Shown here in pieces: positions 54,106 through 62,501 of a stretch of DNA of 64,000 nucleotides (its first letter is position 1; each line of letters starts with the position of its first letter). Location: NCBI GenBank assembly GCA_026985075.1, contig JALSQX010000004.1, positions 1-64,000 on the forward strand. The letters are read 5' to 3'. The position numbers and the translations under genes are program-made. The notes under the pieces were generated by a model that had not been told where the DNA came from, did no database searches, and saw only the letters and a program-made list of their open reading frames with translations. Source of the stretch: Blastocatellia bacterium. GTDB lineage: Bacteria; Acidobacteriota; Blastocatellia; HR10; J050.

Positions 54106-54126
54106 GCGCAAGCTGACAGCTTGCGC
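54106..54126. repeat. Palindromic repeat element
   Basis: GCGCAAGCT (54106-54114) and AGCTTGCGC (54118-54126) form perfect 9-bp arms around GAC. The unit GTAGCGCAAGCTGACAGC resembles dispersed palindromes found many times in some genomes; only one copy is in this window. Confidence 0.55.
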
Positions 54127-54287
54127 CACATTTTCAAAGGGGGTCTCGCGAAGGCGGTCTCCAGAGACGGCGGCATAAGGGCAGGCTTGGAGTTAAGGGT
54201 GTAGAGAACATTGAGGTTAGATGGAGAATGCGAGTCGGGATCGGCGAGGCGCGACCCGGTCGAAAAAATTTTGTCAGGTTGAATGGT

Positions 54288-54316
54288 TTTGCCAAAAAAA
54301 TACGTCTATTTATATG
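54288..54316 (+). promoter_or_regulatory. Weak putative promoter of the DUF488-RecQ cassette
   Basis: TTTGCC at 54288-54293 and TATATG at 54311-54316 are 17 bases apart in a strikingly AT-rich patch (54262-54316) in otherwise GC-rich DNA. Both boxes are poor matches; the AT-rich setting is the main support. Confidence 0.3.
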
Positions 54317-54326
54317 TGGAGACAAT

Positions 54327-54467
54327 ATGCCAGTGAGCCGGGAGGAGAAGGAGATCTCCTCGACGGCGGCAGCTTGCCTGGATGTTCTCCAGCAGGGGGC
54401 GCGGAACCACGTGGATGCCAGGGATGGACAAAGTGGAATTCTCCGTGTCCGAATTTCTCTCTGGTGA
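54327..54467 (+). CDS. Possible small or broken gene ahead of the DUF488 pair
   Basis: A 46-codon frame from ATG 54327 with GGAG 5 bases upstream. The translation (PVSREEKEISSTAAACL at its start) matches no family I know. From about 54470 an overlapping frame continues with '[15 protein letters not shown]' to a stop at 54530-54532, so the two may be parts of one frameshifted gene of about 70 codons. It lies between the AT-rich promoter patch and the first DUF488 gene. Confidence 0.3.
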   Translation: MPVSREEKEISSTAAACLDVLQQGARNHVDARDGQSGILRVRISLW

Positions 54468-54536
54468 CACCGGATGAACCCCGAACGACCTATGAGCTGT
54501 GGACCGGAACCAGAGGGGGAGCTAAGGAGTGACCCG

Positions 54537-55094
54537 ATGACCATGACAAAGGAGCCTATTTTCACCATCGGCTATGGTGCCCGTACACTTGATGAGTTCA
54601 TCGCCATACTCAAGCACTATCAGATCGCTCTCCTCATCGATATCCGCTCGGCTCCCTATTCCCGCTACAAACCGGAATTCTCCAAGCTACCTTTAGAGAA
54701 AGCCTTACAACGCCAGGGTATCCGCTACATCTACATGGGGGATACCCTGGGCGGACAGCCCGACGATCAGGACTGCTATGTGAATGGCAAGGTGAGCTAC
54801 GACCGAGTCAGGGAGAAGCCATTCTTTCAGCAAGGCATTAGCCGTATTCGCGTGGCCTTCGAGCGTCGAGAGCGCGCGGTGTTGATGTGCAGCGAAAGTA
54901 AGCCGGAAAACTGCCATCGCAGTAAGCTCATTGGTGTGGTTCTGGACGAACGGGGCATCCCGGTGGCTCATATTGATGAGAATGACGAGCTCGCAACGCA
55001 GGAGGAGATCATCCGCCGCCTGACGAGAGGGCAGTTGGAACTCTTTGGAGACTCACCCACCTTCACCTCCCGTAAGCGGTATGAGAAAGGGTAG
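54537..55094 (+). CDS. DUF488 family protein (first copy)
   Basis: ATG 54537 has AAGGAG 7 bases upstream; the product has 185 residues. '[20 protein letters not shown]', '[18 protein letters not shown]', '[16 protein letters not shown]' and '[18 protein letters not shown]' are the DUF488 signature (G-Y-x...D-x-R-x-x-P-x-S-R, and C-x-E-x-x-P-x-x-C-H-R). The conserved Cys/His/Arg residues suggest a nucleic-acid or metal-linked active site, but no biochemical function is established. A second DUF488 gene and recQ follow in the same direction. Confidence 0.9.
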   Translation: MTMTKEPIFTIGYGARTLDEFIAILKHYQIALLIDIRSAPYSRYKPEFSKLPLEKALQRQGIRYIYMGDTLGGQPDDQDCYVNGKVSYDRVREKPFFQQGISRIRVAFERRERAVLMCSESKPENCHRSKLIGVVLDERGIPVAHIDENDELATQEEIIRRLTRGQLELFGDSPTFTSRKRYEKG

Positions 55095-55189
55095 GGAGTG
55101 ACGGATTAGCGGATGGGTCATCGATGGGGACCGGGCCACTCCCAAGATCATCCGCGGATCGATTGGCATACGTGACCTCAGGTGAGGCG

Positions 55190-55690
55190 ATGACGCGGAA
55201 AGTCACGACCATTGGAGTCTATGGCTTCGACGGAGATTCTTTCTACCGCGCCCTACAAGACGCTGGAGTCGATGTATTGATTGACATTCGGCAGCGCCGC
55301 GGCGTGCGGGGCGTTCGCCATGCCTTTGCCAACAGCCGGCGTCTTCAGACTCGCCTCGCCGAGCTAGGGATTCGCTATCTCTATCGCCGGGATCTGGCTC
55401 CCCCACCGTCTGTGCGGCAGCATCAAAAGCTAGCCGATAGAGCTAGCAAAACGATCAAGCGTCAACGGGCGGAGCTGGCGCCGGCCTTCATTGAGGCCTT
55501 TGAAAATGAGGTATTGGCGCACTTCGAGCCACAGACCCTGTTGGACGATCTGGGGCCTGGTGAGCAGGTGATCGCACTTCTCTGTGTCGAACGTGAGCCG
55601 GCCGCCTGCCATCGTTCGTTAGTTGCCGAGCGGTTGGCGCAGGCATTGAGCCTGGAAGTGGAGCATATCCTGCCCGATCCTGAAAGATGA
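55190..55690 (+). CDS. DUF488 family protein (second, divergent copy)
   Basis: ATG 55190 follows AGGTGAGG; the product has 166 residues. It shares the outline of the first copy: 'TTIGVYGFDGDSFYRALQDA', 'VLIDIRQRRGVRG', 'AELGIRYLYRRDLAPPPS' and 'IALLCVEREPAACHRSLVAE'. The C-x-E-x-x-x-x-x-C-H-R block is kept, while the D-x-R-x-x-P block has changed to D-I-R-Q-R-R-G. The pair may act as a heterodimer or on two steps of one reaction. It lies 95 bases after the first copy and 73 bases before recQ. Confidence 0.88.
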   Translation: MTRKVTTIGVYGFDGDSFYRALQDAGVDVLIDIRQRRGVRGVRHAFANSRRLQTRLAELGIRYLYRRDLAPPPSVRQHQKLADRASKTIKRQRAELAPAFIEAFENEVLAHFEPQTLLDDLGPGEQVIALLCVEREPAACHRSLVAERLAQALSLEVEHILPDPER

Positions 55691-55763
55691 GACCGGATCG
55701 GTCGCGGCAGGCCGCTTTTCACCAACTGTGATGCCCTTTCGAGCATGAAGAGCTGACACGACC

Positions 55764-58373
55764 ATGCGGGTGCTGATTGTAGCCAAGACGAGGCAAGGCC
55801 GAGGGGCCTGTGTGGGAGGCATCACCTCGACTGGCCGCAGCGTGCGGTTGGTGGCCGCCGACAGGTTGACCAACGAGACGGCCGGCATGGAGTACCAGGT
55901 GGGCGAGGTCTGGGAGGTCGTTGGCGAGCCCGATCCGGCGGTGATTCCGCCCCACACGGAGAACATCATCGTTCGCCGCAAGCGCAAGCTCAAGATCGTG
56001 GACGACCCGGTGCCGATCATCGAGCGCCTGATGCCACCTCAACGAGGTGGCCCTGAAGTGCTCTACGACGGATTGGCTCAGATCGCGTCGAGCGGCGCGT
56101 TGTACATCGCCAAGCGAACTGGTGTCCCATCCTACAGTACCATGTTCTGGGTACCCGATCGCCCTTTGCGGCGTCTGACCAGCGGCAAGCGCATTCGCTA
56201 TGCCTATCCTGGAGATCAGGGAGAGTGCTCCCTGGTTTTCGTGGGTTTTCAGGAGCCACTGGACTTCATCCCCGCAGGCACCCTGCTGCGGGTATCGTTG
56301 GCCCATTGGTGGCGACCCGAGGGCAAGCCGGAGATGGAGCAACGTTGCTATGTACAGCTTTCGGGCTGGTTCCGGCCTACGGACCAGCCGCCTGTATATC
56401 CTCGGGTAGAGACAATCGCCGTCGCCACCACGTCTGCTCCTGCTCCGCCGTCGATGGCTGAGGCAGTACTGCGCTCCGTGTTCGGCTACGATCGATTTCG
56501 GCCGCTACAAGGCCAGATCATCGAGAATGTGCTTCGAAGACGAGATACCCTGGTGGTGATGCCCACCGGGGGTGGCAAGTCCCTCTGCTATCAGATTCCG
56601 GCTTTGCTCTTTCCTGGGGTGACGGTGGTCGTCTCGCCGCTGATTTCCTTGATGCAGGATCAGGTCGCTCAGTTGCGTGAGTTGGGTGTATCGGCGGCAT
56701 TTCTGAACAGCACGTTGGCCCACAATGAATATGTGCAGACGATGCATCAGGTCCGCCGGGAAGAGGTCAAGTTGCTGTATATGGCGCCGGAGACTCTGCT
56801 ACGGCCGGAGATCCTCCTGATGCTGGAAGAGTGCCGGGTTGACTGCCTGGCCATCGATGAGGCTCACTGCATCTCCCAATGGGGGCATGACTTCCGTCCC
56901 GAATACCGGCGGCTGATGCCTGTGCGCAAGCGTTTCCCCGCCGCGGTGTGCATTGCGCTGACGGCCACTGCCACTCCCCGGGTGCGGGCTGATATCCAGC
57001 AGACTCTGGGCCTTAGCGAGGAAAACGAATTCGTCACCAGCTTCGACCGGCCCAACCTGTTCATCGAGGTGATGCCCAAAGAGAACGTGCTGGCTCAGAC
57101 GCGGGAATTTGTGCTGGATCATCCCACCCAGTCAGGCATTGTCTACTGCGCCACTCGAGACCGGGTGGACGAACTGGCGGCCGATCTGCGCGCGCACGGC
57201 GTCAACGCGCTGCCCTACCACGCTGGCCTGGAGGCTGAGGCTCGCCAGCGCCATCAAGACCTGTTTATTAATGACGACGTGCCGGTGATGGTGGCCACGA
57301 TCGCCTTCGGTATGGGCATTGACAAGCCGGACGTGCGCTTTGTGCTGCACGTGGATTTGCCCAAGAACATCGAGCATTACTATCAGCAGATCGGCCGGGC
57401 CGGGCGTGACGGTCTGCGGGCCGATTGCCTGCTCCTGTTCAGCCATGCTGATGTCCACACCATCCGTTACTTCATCCGTCAGGGCGCTGCGTCACAACGG
57501 CTGGGTCGGGAGCAGCGGCTACAGGCATTGGTGCGCTGGGCCGAGTCCCGAGAGTGTCGCCGCAAGGGCTTGTTGGCCTACTTCGGCGAGACCTACCAGG
57601 CCGATGCCTGCCAGATGTGCGATAACTGCACCGAGGGACAGGAGCAGACCCGGATGGATATCACTATCCCGGCCCAGAAGTTTCTCTCCTGTGTGATCCG
57701 CACCGGCCAGCGGTTCGGAGCCAGTCATATCATCGAGGTGCTGCGCGGCTCACGGACCAAGGGCGTGCTCAGCCGAGGTCATGACCAGCTCTCCTGTTAC
57801 GGCATTGGTCGCGATTTGTTGCGAGAACAGTGGAAGCGCCTGGCCCGCCAGCTGGTTCAGCAGGGCCTGCTGGCGGAAGACGAGCATGGCGGCCTGCGCG
57901 TGACCGGAGAGGGTCGATCTGTGCTGCGCGGCCGAAAGGTGATGGGCACCTTGGCGCCGGACCGACGCCGGGCTGGCGCTTATCGGTCGGTCGAGGTCGA
58001 TCCGGAGTATGACCAGGAGCTCTTTCAGCAACTGCGGACCAAACGTCGTGAGCTGGCAGAAGCAACCATGGTCCCGCCCTATGTGATCTTCTCCGACCGC
58101 TCGCTCCAGGAGATGGCGACCTACTTTCCGCAAAGCAGGGAGGCCTTCGGTCGCATTTATGGCGTGGGGCGGCGCAAGCTGGAACGCTACGCCGACGAGT
58201 TCCTGACCGTCATCCGTGGCTATTGTGTGCCTCGTCAGCTTGCCGAGCGACCCAAGGCCATCGTCCATATCGGCAGGAGTGACAGTCAAACTTGCTCACT
58301 CGCCGCGCAGCGTCCAGATCGGCGAGGCTTTTCGAGCCGGAGCGACGCTCAGCGAACTGGCTGCGGCCCATGA
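55764..58373 (+). CDS. recQ: RecQ-family helicase with an extra N-terminal domain
   Basis: The frame encodes 869 residues. Residues 1-210 form a beta-rich domain ('VLIVAKTRQGRGACVGGITS', 'LLRVSLAHWWRPEGKPEMEQ') that looks like a dual OB-fold and is absent from ordinary RecQ. Residues about 230-600 are the helicase core: 'MPTGGGKSLCYQIPALLFP' (Walker A), 'IDEAHCISQWGHDFRPEYRR' (DEAH and aromatic loop) and 'YQQIGRAGRDGLRADC' (motif VI). The zinc module ('CRRKGLLAYFG', 'CQMCDNC'), winged helix and an HRDC-like segment (to about residue 815) follow. After 'LAERPKAIVHIG' the frame loses similarity, while the missing C-terminal HTH domain continues in frame +1 (58279-58635). Either a real frameshift or a sequencing error is present. 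Confidence 0.9.
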   Translation: MRVLIVAKTRQGRGACVGGITSTGRSVRLVAADRLTNETAGMEYQVGEVWEVVGEPDPAVIPPHTENIIVRRKRKLKIVDDPVPIIERLMPPQRGGPEVLYDGLAQIASSGALYIAKRTGVPSYSTMFWVPDRPLRRLTSGKRIRYAYPGDQGECSLVFVGFQEPLDFIPAGTLLRVSLAHWWRPEGKPEMEQRCYVQLSGWFRPTDQPPVYPRVETIAVATTSAPAPPSMAEAVLRSVFGYDRFRPLQGQIIENVLRRRDTLVVMPTGGGKSLCYQIPALLFPGVTVVVSPLISLMQDQVAQLRELGVSAAFLNSTLAHNEYVQTMHQVRREEVKLLYMAPETLLRPEILLMLEECRVDCLAIDEAHCISQWGHDFRPEYRRLMPVRKRFPAAVCIALTATATPRVRADIQQTLGLSEENEFVTSFDRPNLFIEVMPKENVLAQTREFVLDHPTQSGIVYCATRDRVDELAADLRAHGVNALPYHAGLEAEARQRHQDLFINDDVPVMVATIAFGMGIDKPDVRFVLHVDLPKNIEHYYQQIGRAGRDGLRADCLLLFSHADVHTIRYFIRQGAASQRLGREQRLQALVRWAESRECRRKGLLAYFGETYQADACQMCDNCTEGQEQTRMDITIPAQKFLSCVIRTGQRFGASHIIEVLRGSRTKGVLSRGHDQLSCYGIGRDLLREQWKRLARQLVQQGLLAEDEHGGLRVTGEGRSVLRGRKVMGTLAPDRRRAGAYRSVEVDPEYDQELFQQLRTKRRELAEATMVPPYVIFSDRSLQEMATYFPQSREAFGRIYGVGRRKLERYADEFLTVIRGYCVPRQLAERPKAIVHIGRSDSQTCSLAAQRPDRRGFSSRSDAQRTGCGP

Positions 58374-58635
58374 CATCAAGCGCCAGACGGTGATCGCGCA
58401 TTTGGCTCGGTTCGTCCAGAACAGCGACAGCCTGCCGGAGAAGCGGCTGCTGGCCGAGTCGTCGCTGGTGGCCGAGGTTCAGGAGCAGGTACTGGCTGCT
58501 TTTCAGAAGCACGGTGCCGAGCGGTTACGTCCTATCTTCGAGTTGTTTGAAGGCGAGATCAGCTATGAAGAGCTGCATTTGATGCGCGTCGTTCATTGGA
58601 ATCGTCACAGACGGAGCCCAAGAGACATTCCGTAA
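58279..58635 (+). pseudogene. C-terminal HTH domain of RecQ in a shifted frame
   Basis: The 118-codon frame from GTG 58279 reads 'PRSVQIGEAFRAGATLSELA', 'AAHDIKRQTVIAHLARFVQN', 'SLPEKRLLAESS' and 'YEELHLMRVVHWNR', which is the helix-turn-helix region that closes many RecQ and RecQ-like proteins. It overlaps the recQ stop (58373) in the +1 frame. If the sequence is right, it is either made by frameshifting around the CGACCCAAGG run (about 58248-58257), as a separate small protein from the GTG (poorly spaced GGCAGGA), or it is a dead fragment. Confidence 0.65.
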
Positions 58636-58751
58636 CGCGCTCGATGCCGGAATTCGTAAGCGCGGATACCCCCTGTGGGGGCCTGGGCGCTCTGCAGGAA
58701 GGAGGATCGATCACCGGGAGGAGCGCGCGAGTTCCATCGGGATTCTGGATC

Positions 58752-59501
58752 ATGCGGATTGAGGTTACATTCTTTTCTGAGAGACCGATCATTTTGCCTT
58801 GGGACTACCTCGATTGGTTGCAGGGGATTTTCTATCGAGCGATGGAGCGAGGCATCCCTCAGTTGGCTCATCGGGTACATGATGAGGGATTCACGGGGGG
58901 CGGCAAGCGGTACAAGCTGTCTACCTTTTCGTTACTTTATCCGGAGCGATATCAGGTGGTATCTGGGGGATTGAGGGTTGAAGGAATCTTGCGCTGGTGG
59001 ATCTCTTCGCCGCTCGGACGAGTGATTGAGGCCGTGGCTTTGGGGTTACTTAGTGAGCCGGAGATATGGCTTGGTCAGTATCGCGTGCAGGTGGGCGAAG
59101 TACGGGTGGTGCCGATACCACAGTTCACCAGTCCGATGACGCTAATAACCCTCTCGCCGATCTTCGTCTCTACGGGTGAGCGCGATGCAGCGGGTCGATT
59201 CCAGAAACGATTTCTTTCACCCGGGGAGCCGGATTTTGTTCGCGTGTTGAACGAGAATGCGCGACGTAAAGCGGAGGCCGTATGGGGGAGGGTTCCAGAA
59301 GGTGAGCTCCGGTTTGAATGGCTCGGTCGTCCGGAGTCGAAACTGATCACGGTGAATCACTTTCGGGTACGAGGGTGGATGATGTCGTTTCGCGTGAGCG
59401 GACCGAGGGAGTTGATTGAGATTGGGTATGAAGCGGGCTTCGGCGAGCGTAATGCCCAGGGATTCGGGATGGTGCGGATGGAGGGTGTCGACGGTGAATA
59501 A
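58752..59501 (+). CDS. cas6: CRISPR-associated endoribonuclease Cas6 (first copy)
   Basis: The start ATG 58752 gives 249 residues. The RAMP-fold pattern is clear: 'MRIEVTFFSERPIILPWDYL' with the first beta strand, 'LAHRVHDEGF' with candidate catalytic His, and the C-terminal glycine-rich loop 'GYEAGFGERNAQGFGMVRM'. Cas6 cuts pre-crRNA at the foot of the repeat hairpin and stays on the product. It has no strong ribosome binding site and lies 116 bases after the RecQ HTH frame. It is separated from the remaining cas genes by 289 bases and a promoter, so it may be regulated apart from them or belong to another array. Confidence 0.88.
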   Translation: MRIEVTFFSERPIILPWDYLDWLQGIFYRAMERGIPQLAHRVHDEGFTGGGKRYKLSTFSLLYPERYQVVSGGLRVEGILRWWISSPLGRVIEAVALGLLSEPEIWLGQYRVQVGEVRVVPIPQFTSPMTLITLSPIFVSTGERDAAGRFQKRFLSPGEPDFVRVLNENARRKAEAVWGRVPEGELRFEWLGRPESKLITVNHFRVRGWMMSFRVSGPRELIEIGYEAGFGERNAQGFGMVRMEGVDGE

Positions 59502-59672
59502 CCCGGTAGTCCTCCGGATGGGTTGAGTGGTGCGACGGAGCGGGGATAGCTGGCTCGGCAAAAGTGAATGACAACAAGATCGGATGGATATTGGGTGTGC
59601 TTCTGCCTGGAGAATGGGGTGATGGAAGCGTGCTTACCTGACCAGATTGGGTACTTTTCAAGAGGTCGTGGA

Positions 59673-59701
59673 TTGACACAACGCTGCTGGGTCAATTATC
59701 T
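59673..59701 (+). promoter_or_regulatory. Promoter of the type I-B cas operon
   Basis: A perfect TTGACA (59673-59678) is followed after 17 bases by TTATCT (59696-59701). It lies about 90 bases before GTG 59791, in an AT-richer intergenic region of 289 bases with no gene. Confidence 0.65.
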
Positions 59702-59790
59702 GTAGAAGAGAAATTGAGCGAGTGGAGAGTTGCTTTGACTCAGGTTGCTGAGTTAGAGCTTAATTGATTTTGTTTGTAGGAGGAGCACTC

Positions 59791-60531
59791 GTGCGACTAA
59801 GACTCGTGCTGGAGAATAAAGCTGCTATTACTATTCCCTGGGATTATCGAACGGCGCTCACCGCGGCTGTTTATGAGACACTAGCAGCAGCAGATCCTGA
59901 GTATAGTCATTGGTTACATCGACAAGGATTCCAGCAACGCCAAGGCCATCGTACATTTCGCCTGTTCGTTTATTCAGATTTCATGCCAGTGCATTATGAG
60001 GTTGTTCCTAAGGGTTTAGCGAATGTCCAATGGCTTGGGTGGCACCTCAGCAGTCCGGACAAGCGGTTCGTAGAGAAGTTCATCGATGGGTTAAAACGAA
60101 AAGGGATGATGCTGAGTTTGTTCGGCAATTTCCTAGAGGTTCTAGATGTCGCAGTTGTAGATGTGCCGAGCATCTCAGGTAACTCTGGATTTCACACGAT
60201 TTCACCTATTGTAGTCGCCAAGGGGAGCATGTCAAACAGCCGACATCCAGTTTATCTACGCCCAGATGATCCCGAATTTGTAGATGCACTGGAGAGAAAC
60301 CTCATTGCCAAGTGGGAAGCCTTTCATCAAAAAGTCTGGAATGGGGGCGAATTCGGCATTCGAGTTTGGGCACCGAAATCTAAACTGGTGCCAGTTTTCA
60401 ACATCTGTGTACGGGCTTGGCATCTAAGACTGCAAATGTGGGGATCTGACGAACTCATCTGCTTCGCGTACGATGCCGGGCTGGGCATCAAAAACAGCCA
60501 AGGATTTGGTATGATCGAACCGGGAGGATGA
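59791..60531 (+). CDS. cas6: CRISPR-associated endoribonuclease Cas6 (second copy)
   Basis: GTG 59791 was chosen because GGAGGAG lies 5 bases upstream; a TTG at 59764 would cover it. The 246-residue product parallels the first copy along its length: 'RLRLVLENKAAITIPWDYRT', 'YSHWLHRQGFQQRQGHRTF' with candidate His, 'FHTISPIVVAKG' and the terminal loop 'FAYDAGLGIKNSQGFGMIE'. It processes pre-crRNA. By eye its GC content is clearly lower than that of the first copy. It overlaps no gene but ends 3 bases before cas8, so it leads the operon. Confidence 0.9.
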   Translation: MRLRLVLENKAAITIPWDYRTALTAAVYETLAAADPEYSHWLHRQGFQQRQGHRTFRLFVYSDFMPVHYEVVPKGLANVQWLGWHLSSPDKRFVEKFIDGLKRKGMMLSLFGNFLEVLDVAVVDVPSISGNSGFHTISPIVVAKGSMSNSRHPVYLRPDDPEFVDALERNLIAKWEAFHQKVWNGGEFGIRVWAPKSKLVPVFNICVRAWHLRLQMWGSDELICFAYDAGLGIKNSQGFGMIEPGG

Positions 60532-60534
60532 GCC

Positions 60535-62469
60535 ATGATTGCGACGCTCATTCAAGTTGCCAAGGAGATGGCCCGTTATGAAGGGAAAAAGCGCAGTTGG
60601 GACCAGGAACGAGTTATCTTGCACCGCCTTTGCGAGAGCGCCATCAAGGGGAAAAACGTCCCAAAAGTGGCAGTGCTTGATGTGACGAATCGGAAGGTTC
60701 ATCTTGAAGATTACAAGGATGATGAGAGATACAAGTATCTCTATGCCTTGTCCACCGGGAAGCATGCCATAGGTCCCTCGTGGTTCCTGGATTTTCGTAA
60801 AGCCGAAGATGGGAAACGGCACACGGGCGGTGCTAGGAGGCCGAAAAAAAGTCGCAAGGAGCTTATCCAAACGGGAATCAGAGAAATACGCGCTTCCGTG
60901 ACAATCCAGGAAGAACGAGTGTGGGAGGACCTCGCCCTGCAATTGACTGAATTAACGAAAAATGAACTTTTTGTCCTCATGACCATTATGCAGGATGGGA
61001 AGATGCCAGGTGAGCGGGACAACTTCCGTGAAAGATTCATTCGCAAAAAGATCCTGGGTGAACGAAGAGCAGCATCAAAAGGCAATGGCCGCTGTGCAGC
61101 TTGCAGCAAGGAGACGAGCGTTAGCTCCATCATTCCTTTTCGCTTCTTCACTGTGGAAAAACTCGGCTTTAGTCCAATGGGGCATGAGGAACAGGTTTGG
61201 AAGTATGCTCCTCTTTGCGAAGAGTGTGCCAAATGGCTCTATGTAGCTGAGAGCTATCTTCAGGAAAATCTCAGCACCCGAGTCGCTGGCAAACCCACCT
61301 ATCTTGTGCCTGATTTGGAACCAGAGGCAGCCAAGATCGAGGGGTCCTTCGTTCACTTCCTGTGGGAATGGCGCGAGCGCACAAAAGGTAAGACCGCGCC
61401 GGAGGGAGGATTTCCTAATGTCGAAGGCGAGCAACCTGATGCTTTGACCAATCTCTTTAAGGGACTCGTTGAAGAGTCAGAAGGGCAATTCAAGGCTCCA
61501 TTTCGCTCGGCTTCGCTCATCTTCTACCAGCCGGGCCAGAAGTTCATGCTCCTGTACGCGATCTCTGAGATACTTCCCATCAACCTGAGAAAGGCAAAAC
61601 AACGGTTAGCAGGATTGCGCAAGCTCTTGCGAGAAAACGTCCTCGGCGAGGGCGGGGCTATGCTCGCGCCGCGATTGCAAGCGGATTTCGAGTTTGTAGG
61701 ACGGGCATGGAAGTGGCCGCGCCGGGGACAGAGCGACTCACAGGGCACATTGAAATTCACCCCAATGCATCTTGTCGAAACCATCTTGACAGATCAACGC
61801 CTGCCGCAGCGAGAGTTCTGGCAGGATACTGATAGCCTCTTGCGAGCTACATATCAGGAAACTATTGGCAGCAAAGATCAAAAGCAGTCCGTGCAAAGCG
61901 CCCTCGCCGACCGTGCGAGACTCATTTGGGCAATATGGGCGCTGGCTTATCGTTCTAAAGAAATTGAAGGAGGTGCGAATATGACGACACAAACAATGGC
62001 GCAAGCCACCAGTCCTGGCGTGGACGAGGAATTCTGGGAGAGCTTCTTCCAGCCGAGGATGCTGCTCGATTCGGCCTCGAAACGCGCGGTATTTCTCGTC
62101 GGCGTCCTCTTCGGCAGGGTGGAAAGCAGGCAGCGAAGCGAGCGACAAAGCAAAGCGGGCGAGATGCCGATCATCAGCCGCTTGCGAGGACTCGCGTTGT
62201 CGCAGACTGAGATGATGATGAAACTCCTGCCGGAATTGATGCTGAAACTTCGTCAGTTGGACAGCAATACGCGAGTGATCCAGGCGATTCAACAGGCCGC
62301 AGCCCATTATGCTTCTCAAAATGGGAAGCTTTCAGACGAAGAGGCGCGATTCTGTTTTTGTCTGGGTTGGGCGCTTTCGTGGACGACGGTAGAAGCGGTC
62401 CGTGAGGCATTAGGAGTACCGCCGAGCGAGGAGGAAGTTCAAGGAGGACTCTCCGGGGAAGAGAGGTGA
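60535..62469 (+). CDS. cas8b: Type I-B Cascade large subunit Cas8b (TM1802/Csh1 type)
   Basis: The 644-residue product starts 3 bases after cas6. A zinc-finger pair, 'GRCAACSKETSVSS' and 'YAPLCEECAKWLYVAE', near residues 188 and 233 is typical of the TM1802 group of Cas8b proteins; the arrangement 'ALSTGKHAIGPSWFLD' in the first hundred residues fits as well. Cas8b recognises the PAM and holds the crRNA 5' end in Cascade. Residues 483-644 appear to be produced also as a separate small subunit from an internal start (see 61981-62469). The stop overlaps the region upstream of cas7. Confidence 0.88.
   Translation: MIATLIQVAKEMARYEGKKRSWDQERVILHRLCESAIKGKNVPKVAVLDVTNRKVHLEDYKDDERYKYLYALSTGKHAIGPSWFLDFRKAEDGKRHTGGARRPKKSRKELIQTGIREIRASVTIQEERVWEDLALQLTELTKNELFVLMTIMQDGKMPGERDNFRERFIRKKILGERRAASKGNGRCAACSKETSVSSIIPFRFFTVEKLGFSPMGHEEQVWKYAPLCEECAKWLYVAESYLQENLSTRVAGKPTYLVPDLEPEAAKIEGSFVHFLWEWRERTKGKTAPEGGFPNVEGEQPDALTNLFKGLVEESEGQFKAPFRSASLIFYQPGQKFMLLYAISEILPINLRKAKQRLAGLRKLLRENVLGEGGAMLAPRLQADFEFVGRAWKWPRRGQSDSQGTLKFTPMHLVETILTDQRLPQREFWQDTDSLLRATYQETIGSKDQKQSVQSALADRARLIWAIWALAYRSKEIEGGANMTTQTMAQATSPGVDEEFWESFFQPRMLLDSASKRAVFLVGVLFGRVESRQRSERQSKAGEMPIISRLRGLALSQTEMMMKLLPELMLKLRQLDSNTRVIQAIQQAAAHYASQNGKLSDEEARFCFCLGWALSWTTVEAVREALGVPPSEEEVQGGLSGEER
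61981..62469 (+). CDS. cas11b: Putative internal start for the small subunit Cas11b
   Basis: Inside cas8b and in its frame, ATG 61981 is preceded by the full Shine-Dalgarno match AAGGAGGTG (61967-61975) with 5 bases of spacing. It would give 162 residues, almost wholly helical ('FWESFFQPRMLLDSASKRAV', 'LGWALSWTTVEAVREALGVP'), the size and type of Cas11. Internal translation of Cas11 from cas8 is established for several type I systems including I-B. Here the site is unusually strong, stronger than that of the cas8 start itself. The site is seen; production of the protein is inferred. Confidence 0.75.
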   Translation: MTTQTMAQATSPGVDEEFWESFFQPRMLLDSASKRAVFLVGVLFGRVESRQRSERQSKAGEMPIISRLRGLALSQTEMMMKLLPELMLKLRQLDSNTRVIQAIQQAAAHYASQNGKLSDEEARFCFCLGWALSWTTVEAVREALGVPPSEEEVQGGLSGEER

Positions 62470-62501
62470 GGAGAAATTCTAAACAAATTTGGAGGTGCGC
62501 T

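Larger units (their letters stand above)
53632..54287. other. Gene-poor stretch at the edge of an accessory region
   Basis: About 650 bases without a supported gene. It holds a near-consensus -10 (TATAAT at 53739-53744) without a matching -35, a repeat pair at 53962-54043 and a palindrome at 54106-54126. Very short frames with fair ribosome binding sites (for example ATG at 53752, 20 codons) exist but have no recognisable product. Confidence 0.45.

Noticed and set aside
54221-54532. A 103-codon frame overlapping the small gene at 54327
   Set aside because: It has no ribosome binding site, and its first part is antiphase to the better start at 54327. Only its end may belong to a frameshifted small gene.
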